This document shows positions 7,132 to 13,449 of a stretch of 15,499 bases of DNA, piece by piece. Within the stretch, counting starts at the first letter, position 1, and each line of letters begins with the position of its first letter. This DNA is from an uncultured Acidobacteriota bacterium. Lineage in GTDB: Bacteria > Acidobacteriota > Terriglobia > UBA7540. The notes below the pieces were generated by a model. That model made no database searches. It was given only the letters and a program-made list of their open reading frames with translations, and had not been told where the DNA came from. Both the position numbers and the translations under genes were made by a program. Location of the stretch: the NCBI GenBank assembly GCA_937900045.1, contig CALCEB010000067.1:1-15499 (forward strand). The letters are read 5' to 3'.

Positions 7132-8229
7132 ATGGCTCCATGCCTTGTTCTTGCCATTCCGGTTTGTTGTGCATTGCTCAGTGCCAAGCCCGTTGGGCCG
7201 TGGTCCCGGTGGTTCAATCCTCAAGTTGCGGCGGTAGCTTCCGTGGCGCCTGCCGTCTTCCCCTCTACAGAAGGCGCCGCGCGCCGCCCAAGGCACGGGC
7301 TTCAGAGTCCGGCAGGGCACGAAAGAATCGGACCCGCGAAGCCTTCGCCCTCGGAACTGGCGGCATCCCAACCTACAGTGGCTGCTCCCGCCCAAAGCGG
7401 CAAAGACACGGACGTCGAGATTCTCCGTATCAAAAAAGATCTTGAGCATATCAATCACGATCCTGCGGCCCGGCGCGCCCTTTACAGCCAGATCGACGAG
7501 ATGGTCTCAAGAGTTCGCAGTGGAAAGATGATACCCCAGCAGCTCATGTTAGGGGGATCACTTCCGGAGCCGCCACCGTCCACTCCTGTGCGTTATGCTT
7601 CATTCTCGGGCACCACTGCGCCGTTGGCGGAGGCCGATCCCGGCAGGTTTGAGCCTCCCTTTCAATCTCCGGCGGCGAACGTCCGCTTCCATCTCCCAAC
7701 ACGTCCGCACGTTCCCGCTGAGGAACCAGCGATCCGCTCCTCTACAGCCGTGACGCGAGAGGTCGAGCCACATTTTCCCGGCAACATTCCGGCGATTCAA
7801 AATCCCACGGGTGATGGTCCACTCGATTCCCACGTGGTCTCCCGGCTGTTGTATTGGGCAAAGCAAAACCATTGCCCGGCGGACCTGGCGTTGGCCACGG
7901 CGTGGCAGGAATCCCGCCTGTCGCTCCACCCAGCGGATGGTACATCCGGCGAAATTGGCATGATGCAGATTCTGCCGGCGCGAGCGAAGGCCGAAGGAGT
8001 GAATCCGCGAAGCTTGCGCAACCCGGACGTGAACATGTGGCTGGGAACCAAGCTGCTCGCCAGCTACTATCACCAGCAAGGGAGCATGCGCCGTGCCGCC
8101 ATGCAATACGTAGCCGGTCCGAACGTCTTCAACCATCGCTATCCCACAAGCGTGCGCAATTATATTGCATGGTATTCAAATTCCGTTCAGGACTACGCCG
8201 GATACTTCAAGCACTACGTTGATTTTTGA
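7132..8229 (+). CDS. Lytic transglycosylase (SLT domain, goose-lysozyme-like fold)
   Basis: A 365-residue exported enzyme predicted to cleave peptidoglycan glycan strands between MurNAc and GlcNAc, leaving a 1,6-anhydro end. The C-terminal domain (about residues 230-365) carries the family motifs: ALATAWQESRLS with the catalytic Glu at residue 260, then GEIGMMQILP, then NPDVNMWLG, and the AxxYxAGP-type element AAMQYVAGPN. Residues 1-18 are hydrophobic and likely an export signal, although the usual N-terminal positive charge is missing. Residues 30-230 are Pro/Ala-rich and mostly unstructured, with a short helical part near 95-130. The start ATG has AGGCGGG a few bases before it, and the gap to the previous gene is 11 bases. 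As last gene of the operon it may open the wall for assembly of the other three products. Confidence 0.9.
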   Translation: MAPCLVLAIPVCCALLSAKPVGPWSRWFNPQVAAVASVAPAVFPSTEGAARRPRHGLQSPAGHERIGPAKPSPSELAASQPTVAAPAQSGKDTDVEILRIKKDLEHINHDPAARRALYSQIDEMVSRVRSGKMIPQQLMLGGSLPEPPPSTPVRYASFSGTTAPLAEADPGRFEPPFQSPAANVRFHLPTRPHVPAEEPAIRSSTAVTREVEPHFPGNIPAIQNPTGDGPLDSHVVSRLLYWAKQNHCPADLALATAWQESRLSLHPADGTSGEIGMMQILPARAKAEGVNPRSLRNPDVNMWLGTKLLASYYHQQGSMRRAAMQYVAGPNVFNHRYPTSVRNYIAWYSNSVQDYAGYFKHYVDF

Positions 8230-8353
8230 GCCTCACGAGGAGTAACCCTCTGCCATTGCCCGCTCCTCAACCCGGATGAATATCCGCGCTTCACTTTGTG
8301 TCCCTCTTGTTTCCGGCAGGGTTTCTCTTCCCAATCCGTGGCATCCAGTGTGA

Positions 8354-8382
8354 TTGGAAGCATCGAACCCCTGTGCTATACT
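8354..8382 (+). promoter_or_regulatory. Promoter of the glutamate dehydrogenase gene
   Basis: TTGGAA (8354-8359), a 17-base spacer and TATACT (8377-8382), with an additional TG at 8374-8375 forming an extended -10. This is the best sigma-70-type match in the window. The predicted transcription start is about 8389, 36 bases before the gdhA ATG and only 4 bases before the ATG of a short upstream ORF. Confidence 0.65.
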
Positions 8383-8392
8383 CTGGCCATTC

Positions 8393-8428
8393 ATGACTTT
8401 TCCAACTTTCCATTTGGGGGCAGGATGA
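8393..8428 (+). CDS. 11-codon upstream ORF overlapping the gdhA start
   Basis: ATG at 8393 opens an 11-codon frame (MTFPTFHLGAG) whose TGA at 8426-8428 overlaps the gdhA ATG as ATGA. The ATG is only about 4 bases from the predicted transcription start, so initiation would have to be close to leaderless. It could couple translation to gdhA or be chance. No glutamate-rich or other tell-tale codon run is present. Confidence 0.3.
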   Translation: MTFPTFHLGAG

Positions 8429-9690
8429 GCATTGTTGAGACCGAGAAGGAATACAGCATCTATGAATCAATGGCCGCGCGGTTTGACGTGGCCACCAGGA
8501 AACTTAATTTGGACGAAGGGATTTACCATTATCTGCGCACGCCCAATCGCGAAATCTGCGTGCACATCCCGGTGTTAATGGATGACGGAAAACTCCAGGT
8601 ATTTGAAGGTTATCGCGTGCAACATAGCATCGCCCGGGGACCTTGCAAAGGCGGTTTACGTTACGCACCGGACGTGACGCTGGATGAGATACGCGGTCTG
8701 GCCGCTGAAATGACCTGGAAGTGTGCGGTGGTGAACATTCCGTTTGGCGGGGCGAAAGGCGGCGTCATCTGCGACCCGTTGAAACTTTCGCCCGGCGAAC
8801 TCGAGCGGATCACGCGGCGTTACACCGCGGAAATCCTGGATTACCTGGGCCCGGAGCGCGATGTTCCCGCGCCCGACATGAACACCAATGAACAGACCAT
8901 GGCGTGGATTATGGACACCTACTCGATGCACGTTCGCCACACCGTCACGGCTTGCGTCACCGGCAAGCCCATTGACCTGGGCGGTTCGCGCGGGCGGCGT
9001 GAGGCCACTGGGCGCGGCTGCATGATCGTTTGCGACCAGGCGCTGAAGCGCTTCGGGCGGCCGCGCGAATCGACCCGGGTCATTGTTCAGGGATTCGGCA
9101 ACGTCGGGTCGCAGGCGGCGCGCCTGATGCACGAGGCGGGTTACAAGATCGTTGGAGTTTCAGACATCACCGGCGGCATTTTCAACGCGCGCGGGCTGGA
9201 TATCCACGCCCTGATCGACTACGCCCAGGAAGCGAAGACGGTACGTGGATTTCCGGGCGGTGAGAACATTGGCGGCTCCGAAATCCTGGAGCAGGATTGC
9301 GATGTCCTGCTGCCCGCGGCCAAGGAGAGCGCCATCAACAGCCACAACGCCGAACGCATCAAGGCCCGCATCCTGGTGGAGGGCGCGAACAGCCCCACCA
9401 CTGCCCCCGCCGATGACATTCTGTTCGAGCGAGGCGTCTTCGTCATCCCGGACATTCTTGCCAACGCCGGGGGCGTCACCGTCTCCTACTTTGAGTGGGT
9501 CCAAGACCGCCAGGGTTATTTCTGGACGGAAAGCGACGTAAATGACCGGCTGAAGCATATCCAGGTGGCGGCATTCAATGACGTGGTGCAATACGGCGAG
9601 AAGCATAACGTCAACAACCGCATCGCCGCCTATATGCTGGCCATCGACCGCGTTGCGTTCAGCCTGAAACTGCGCGGGATTTATGCGTGA
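8425..9690 (+). CDS. gdhA: Glutamate dehydrogenase (Glu/Leu/Phe/Val dehydrogenase family)
   Basis: A 421-residue cytoplasmic enzyme that interconverts glutamate with 2-oxoglutarate and ammonium using NAD(P). The substrate domain has GPCKGGLRY, then PFGGAKGG with the catalytic Lys at residue 111, and PAPDMNT with the conserved Asp at 151. The Rossmann domain has the dinucleotide loop GFGNVGSQAA, followed by VVGVSD-like IVGVSD and later EGANSPTT and LANAGGVTVSYFEW. The length and order fit the hexameric, roughly 420-residue class often NAD-specific; coenzyme preference is not certain. ATG 8425 is chosen because it follows GGGGGCAGG and gives the usual N-terminus. An in-frame extension to 8296 would cross the promoter. 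The gene is transcribed alone from the promoter at 8354-8382. GC is high: 41 of 60 bases at 9061-9120. Confidence 0.96.
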   Translation: MSIVETEKEYSIYESMAARFDVATRKLNLDEGIYHYLRTPNREICVHIPVLMDDGKLQVFEGYRVQHSIARGPCKGGLRYAPDVTLDEIRGLAAEMTWKCAVVNIPFGGAKGGVICDPLKLSPGELERITRRYTAEILDYLGPERDVPAPDMNTNEQTMAWIMDTYSMHVRHTVTACVTGKPIDLGGSRGRREATGRGCMIVCDQALKRFGRPRESTRVIVQGFGNVGSQAARLMHEAGYKIVGVSDITGGIFNARGLDIHALIDYAQEAKTVRGFPGGENIGGSEILEQDCDVLLPAAKESAINSHNAERIKARILVEGANSPTTAPADDILFERGVFVIPDILANAGGVTVSYFEWVQDRQGYFWTESDVNDRLKHIQVAAFNDVVQYGEKHNVNNRIAAYMLAIDRVAFSLKLRGIYA

Positions 9691-9733
9691 GAATCTCAAC
9701 TGAGGCTTGGCTTCCTCAACCTCCAGCCTCGTG

Positions 9734-9739
9734 TATAAT
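9734..9739 (+). promoter_or_regulatory. -10 box placed for leaderless transcription of the ATPase gene
   Basis: A perfect TATAAT ends exactly six bases before the ATG at 9746, which places the expected transcription start on the A of the start codon. No Shine-Dalgarno sequence precedes that ATG. The -35 region is poor: TTCCTC at a 16-base spacing, or TTGGCT at a 21-base spacing. Confidence 0.45.
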
Positions 9740-9745
9740 TTCCAC

Positions 9746-11044
9746 ATGCTGACGACGGTCAAACTGAAAAACTTCAAGCTCCACGAACACGTCTCGATAG
9801 AGGCGCGCCGGATAACCGTCTTTATTGGCCCGAACAACAGCGGCAAATCAACCATTTTTCAAGCATTGCTCGCTTTAAGGCAAGCGCCTGAATCGATCCT
9901 TCTCCCTCCCGTCCCAGGGCGGGAACCCGGGTCGTCGCCGCATTCCCAGCCCCAAGCATACGGCATGATCGATCTTGGAGAGTTTAAGAATGTGCTCCGG
10001 CGGGGCAGTGAGGAGCTCCAGATTGGATTAAGCGGAGAACTCCTGACGGAGAATTCGCCGCATCCCTTTCTTCGAGACTCGGGACCAGTTTGCGTCAGCT
10101 TTGAAGTCTCTTTCCGCGAAAACCAATTGGTACAGCATGAAGGGTCGATCGGCACATCTCACGAGAAAGCGCGGTGGCTATACCCGGGACACACCGGGGC
10201 CGACCCGGGAATCGTACTCGTACTACGCACCCAGCACCGAATCCTGTTGGAACCGGTTCCCACCCTCCAGCTTCTAAGGGTACGGGTACCCAATACACAC
10301 CCAGATTCACTTCCGCTTGCCGAATTCTTTGGCAAGCAGCCCCGTCAATTGCTTGAATCCATCCATCCAGTTTATGCGTTGAGAGGATTCGAAGAGGCAG
10401 GCTACCCAATCGCGGAAACACCGCCGCAAAACGGGCTTGACAGAGCAACGCTCGGGGAACGCAGCGCCGCGCTCACCAATTTGCTGGCCTACAACGCTCA
10501 ATTGAAGGCAGAAATCTCTGGAAAACTCGAAGAGATGCTGGGACTAGGTATTGACTTTGAGCTGGTTCCGGGCCGCCGGATAAAGATTTGGGCTAGGTCC
10601 CTAGAGGCCATGTCACCTGCCGCACTGTTCGTCAACGAGGGAACGGGAGCCACCCAGTTGCCCTTCATCTTCGTCCCAATTGCGATGGCTAAACCTCATG
10701 AAACAGTTCTGCTCTCGGAACCGGAAGCTCACCTTCACCCCAAGAAGCAATCCGAACTCACTGCTTTCATCCTGAAGGCGTCTCAAGCAACGCCCTTGCA
10801 GTTTTTCATTGAGACACATAGCGAGCACGTGCTCCATCGCATCCTGCATGCCGTTGCCAAAAAGGAACTTAGCCTCGACGATTTGGCCATTTACTACTTC
10901 GAGTCTCAGGATGGGAAGGCCGTCGCGAGTCTGCTGGAAATTGACGAGCGCGGCGGCGTGAAAGGCGGGTTGCCCGGCTTCTTTGACCAGAACCTTGATG
11001 AACTCTCCGAATATCTCGACGCACTCAAGGGTTCAAAGGGGTAG
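9746..11044 (+). CDS. AAA ATPase, OLD/DUF3696-like, of a putative two-gene defence module
   Basis: A 432-residue ABC/SMC-type cytoplasmic ATPase. Walker A is GPNNSGKST at residues 28-36 after the usual LKNFK start. The family signature NEGTGATQLPF begins at residue 297. Walker B with its catalytic acid is LLSEPEAHLHP (Glu 325, Glu 327), followed by the H-loop region IETHSEHVLHRI around 355-365. The C-terminus, LAIYYFES then LLEID and LPGFFDQNLDEL, resembles DUF3696, although its usual Trp-Pro is Leu-Pro here. No nuclease domain is fused. Such ATPases sense or regulate a partner effector in OLD, PARIS, Septu and similar systems. Here the partner is the PIN-like gene that starts three bases after the stop. 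I prefer ATG 9746 over an in-frame TTG at 9707, because the extra 13 codons cover the -10 box and look non-coding. Confidence 0.88.
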   Translation: MLTTVKLKNFKLHEHVSIEARRITVFIGPNNSGKSTIFQALLALRQAPESILLPPVPGREPGSSPHSQPQAYGMIDLGEFKNVLRRGSEELQIGLSGELLTENSPHPFLRDSGPVCVSFEVSFRENQLVQHEGSIGTSHEKARWLYPGHTGADPGIVLVLRTQHRILLEPVPTLQLLRVRVPNTHPDSLPLAEFFGKQPRQLLESIHPVYALRGFEEAGYPIAETPPQNGLDRATLGERSAALTNLLAYNAQLKAEISGKLEEMLGLGIDFELVPGRRIKIWARSLEAMSPAALFVNEGTGATQLPFIFVPIAMAKPHETVLLSEPEAHLHPKKQSELTAFILKASQATPLQFFIETHSEHVLHRILHAVAKKELSLDDLAIYYFESQDGKAVASLLEIDERGGVKGGLPGFFDQNLDELSEYLDALKGSKG

Positions 11045-11047
11045 CTC

Positions 11048-11518
11048 TTGCGGCTCACCTTCCTGCTGGATGAGAATGTCCTCTACCATGCCGTTCGAGG
11101 TGTAAACGAGCACGACGAGCCTAACTTCTCTGCAATGGAATTTCTAAAGGAAGTCGCCCGCATTTGCCATCAGTTTTCTGCTCCTCATCTGATGTACGAA
11201 AAATATTTTGGAATCGTCCAGAAGCTCAAGAGTGATCCGCCATCGTCCACCGCCGCACTGCGTTTTGTCATCCAGCTTCTCTCCAATTCGAGTAAGCTCA
11301 TCTATGAACCTCAAGGTGTGCCGGAATTGCCAGAGGGTATTCGGATCCCGCACGAGGACATTGATGTGGTTCGGGCCGCACTCGCATCCCGATCCATTGT
11401 CGTTGCTGCCGATTCGGAACTTCGAGACGCCATCAACAACCAGCCGGTTCTCAACCTAAGAGCGCTAACGCCGAAGCAGGCTATCGACCTTGCAAGATCA
11501 GAATCGCCACAATTGTAA
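11048..11518 (+). CDS. PIN-like nuclease, putative effector of the ATPase module
   Basis: A 156-residue protein with a PIN-domain layout. The first strand FLLDENVLYHAV supplies Asp 8. Residues 101-106 (PHEDID) supply Glu 103, Asp 104 and Asp 106, and IVVAADSELRDAI supplies Asp 122, where PIN enzymes hold their metal-binding acids. Glu 31, Glu 35 or Glu 51 could be the remaining one. PIN proteins are usually Mg-dependent ribonucleases and many are toxins. The start is TTG 11048, with AAAGGGG about 7 bases upstream, three bases after the ATPase stop, so the two are almost certainly co-translated. GC is low: 29 of 60 bases at 11101-11160 and 23 of 60 at 11161-11220. No short antitoxin gene of the VapB type is present. 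It could also be a catalytically poor PIN-fold protein. Confidence 0.75.
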   Translation: MRLTFLLDENVLYHAVRGVNEHDEPNFSAMEFLKEVARICHQFSAPHLMYEKYFGIVQKLKSDPPSSTAALRFVIQLLSNSSKLIYEPQGVPELPEGIRIPHEDIDVVRAALASRSIVVAADSELRDAINNQPVLNLRALTPKQAIDLARSESPQL

Positions 11519-11540
11519 GGAAGCCCGGAACAGAAAACAT

Positions 11541-13073
11541 ATGCCGGATCGCAGAGATTTCCTGAAGCAATCGGCTCTCGTATCCGCATCGCTTCTGGCG
11601 GGGCATCACCCGGCGGGTACCCATGCCACAGCGATCTCCCCTGCCCTTGCGGCCAAAGTTGCGGCTGATCCCCACCGCCCGCGTTATCACTTCCTGCCAC
11701 CCGCCAACTGGATGAATGACCCGAACGGTCCGATCTTCTGGAACGGCTACTACCATCTCTTTTACCAGTACAATCCGCACGGCGCTTACTGGGGTGATAT
11801 GCACTGGGGCCATGCGCGCAGCCGCGACCTGGTTCATTGGACTCATCTGCCGATGGCGCTCGCGCCAACGCCGGGCGGGCCGGACAAAGATGGGTGCTTT
11901 TCCGGCTCGGCGTTCAGTCACGATGGTACACCCACACTGATCTACACGGGTGTGGAACCAGAAGTCCAATGCCTGGCATCGAGTGACCATGCCATGATCC
12001 ATTGGCGCAAGTTTCCGGGAAATCCCGTGATTGCCACGCCGCCACACGGCTTCCATGCCACGGGCTTCCGTGATCCTTCAATCTGGCGCGAGGGTGCCGA
12101 CTGGCTGATGTCAGTAGGATCCGGGATGAAAGGGCACGGCGGCGCGGCGCTGCTCTACCAATCGCATGACCTCATCCACTGGAATTACATTCATGAGCTT
12201 GCCGCCGGGCCACCCTTTGCGTCGGCAAGCGGAGGTAGTCCCCATGCGAAGTACGACCCGGTAGCTGCGGGTGACATGTGGGAATGCCCCGATTTTTTTC
12301 CGCTGGGAAGCAGCCATGCCTTGTTGGTTTCGACCCAGGGCGCCGTTTACTCAATGACCGGCAAGTATTCGGGGCGTAAATTCCAGCCTGACACGAAAGG
12401 TAAGATGGATTACGGGGATTTCTATTACGCGGCCAAGAGCTTCGATGACCCCCACGGGCGCCGCATTCTTTGGGGCTGGATCAGGGAAGGCCGCAGTGAA
12501 GCGGCGCAACGCGCAGCGGGATGGGCGGGCATGATGTCCTTGCCCAGAGTCCTCAGCGAAGGGGCGGACCATATTCTACGCATCGAGCCTGCCCAAGAAC
12601 TTCAAGTATTACGTGAGCCTTTGGCAAACTTGGAAAACCTGGTAGTTCGAGGAGACGTTCCGCTTCCCCAAGTCTGGGGTGATTGCCTGGAGATTGACGC
12701 CGCGATCGCGCCCGGCAACGTGGAAGAATTTGGGCTTGCCGTTCGCCAATCTCCAGGCTCGGAAGAAGCGACGATCATTCACCTCCGTCCCTCGACAGGT
12801 CAGATTACTTTGGACACCCGGCGGTCGAGCCTGAACCGCGAAATCGTGGGCGGCGCTTATGTGGCGCCACTCAAAGTTCAGCCAGCCGTCCCGGTTCATT
12901 TTTCAATTTTTTTGGACCGCTCGGTGATTGAAATTTTCGCTGACCGCAAGATTTGTCTGACCGGAAGAATTTACCCCGCGCGTCGCGACAGCCTGAGCGT
13001 CAGCGCCTTTGCAAAAGGCGGACAAGCCACCGTGAAGAAGCTGGACGCTTATTCCATGATGAGCTGCTGGTGA
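11541..13073 (+). CDS. Tat-exported glycoside hydrolase family 32 (levanase/inulinase/beta-fructosidase)
   Basis: A 510-residue enzyme that should hydrolyse terminal or internal beta-fructosyl bonds in fructans or sucrose outside the cytoplasm. The N-terminus MPDRRDFLKQSALVSASLLA is a twin-arginine signal. The five-bladed propeller carries the three catalytic acids: the nucleophile Asp 60 in WMNDPNG, Asp 178 in the FRDP motif, and the acid/base Glu 248 in WECPDFF. The C-terminal beta-sandwich contains FLDRSVIEIFADRK, typical of GH32. The longer frame from TTG 11492 would add 17 polar residues before the Tat motif and is rejected. ATG 11541 has GGAA ten bases upstream. The gene lies 22 bases after the PIN-like gene and may share its transcript; a hairpin at 13148-13179 probably ends it. 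Substrate preference between levan, inulin and sucrose is not readable here. Confidence 0.93.
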   Translation: MPDRRDFLKQSALVSASLLAGHHPAGTHATAISPALAAKVAADPHRPRYHFLPPANWMNDPNGPIFWNGYYHLFYQYNPHGAYWGDMHWGHARSRDLVHWTHLPMALAPTPGGPDKDGCFSGSAFSHDGTPTLIYTGVEPEVQCLASSDHAMIHWRKFPGNPVIATPPHGFHATGFRDPSIWREGADWLMSVGSGMKGHGGAALLYQSHDLIHWNYIHELAAGPPFASASGGSPHAKYDPVAAGDMWECPDFFPLGSSHALLVSTQGAVYSMTGKYSGRKFQPDTKGKMDYGDFYYAAKSFDDPHGRRILWGWIREGRSEAAQRAAGWAGMMSLPRVLSEGADHILRIEPAQELQVLREPLANLENLVVRGDVPLPQVWGDCLEIDAAIAPGNVEEFGLAVRQSPGSEEATIIHLRPSTGQITLDTRRSSLNREIVGGAYVAPLKVQPAVPVHFSIFLDRSVIEIFADRKICLTGRIYPARRDSLSVSAFAKGGQATVKKLDAYSMMSCW

Positions 13074-13147
13074 TAATCAAAAACGATTTGTTATGAGCTT
13101 CCAGTAGAAATTTAACCTGGATAATTCGTCGACTTCCATTGGAGAAT

Positions 13148-13179
13148 CGGAAGGGCATGGCTTTAACCGTGCCCTTCCG
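13148..13179 (+). terminator. Terminator-like hairpin after the GH32 gene
   Basis: CGGAAGGGCATGG (13148-13160) pairs with CCGTGCCCTTCCG (13167-13179), a 13-pair stem with one G-U wobble and a six-base loop CTTTAA, 75 bases after the stop codon. Only a short T-run (TTTT at about 13194-13197) follows at a distance, so intrinsic termination may be incomplete. Confidence 0.55.
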
Positions 13180-13386
13180 GGCTTCGAATAAAATTTTGTG
13201 AATAATCAGGATTGACAGCCCATACTTTTCCCGGCAGTTCCCGCATTGGCTCAGGAAATCCCGCCTGTGCATTCTAATCGTTGCTACCGACTTCGACCCA
13301 TCCGCACATGGTCCATATCCCTGACGCTTGGTAAACGCAGGCAACGCGTCCTTGGGTGGTGGTTCCAAGACGAGCGCAAAGCGGTA

Positions 13387-13428
13387 AGGATGGCACCGCT
13401 CCTGAGCTTGCCATCCTCGGAAGCGGTG
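13387..13428 (-). terminator. Hairpin(s) just downstream of the MATE gene
   Basis: AGGATGGCA (13387-13395) pairs perfectly with TGCCATCCT (13409-13417). An overlapping second stem is possible between CACCGCT (13394-13400) and AGCGGTG (13422-13428). The structure lies 22 bases past the MATE stop codon and is followed on the minus strand by only a short TTT, so it may terminate the MATE transcript or protect its 3' end. Confidence 0.4.
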
Positions 13429-13449
13429 GAGTTGATACCCGGGCCCCGG

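Larger units (their letters stand above)
13074..13449. other. Intergenic region between converging genes, with two hairpins
   Basis: Apart from the hairpins at 13148-13179 and 13387-13428, I see no gene here. The open frames that cross it, on both strands, are extensions or shadows of neighbouring frames and have no domain pattern. A small stem-loop, CTTGG/CCAAG, lies around 13350-13370. The region separates the converging GH32 and MATE genes. Confidence 0.5.

Noticed and set aside
4236..8229. A type IV secretion or conjugation locus
   Set aside because: VirB10-like and transglycosylase domains are present, but no VirB4/VirB11/VirD4 ATPase, VirB6/VirB8/VirB9 or relaxase gene is seen, and the VirB10-like domain also occurs alone in secreted proteins.
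9707..9745. TTG start extending the ATPase by 13 residues
   Set aside because: The extension crosses the TATAAT box, and the residues are unlike the conserved family N-terminus, which starts at MLTTVKLKNFK.
10174..10310. Possible frameshift or insertion inside the ATPase gene, because of repeated CCCGGG and GGTACC motifs
   Set aside because: The main frame stays open with all downstream motifs in place; this part corresponds to the variable insert between the two ATPase halves.
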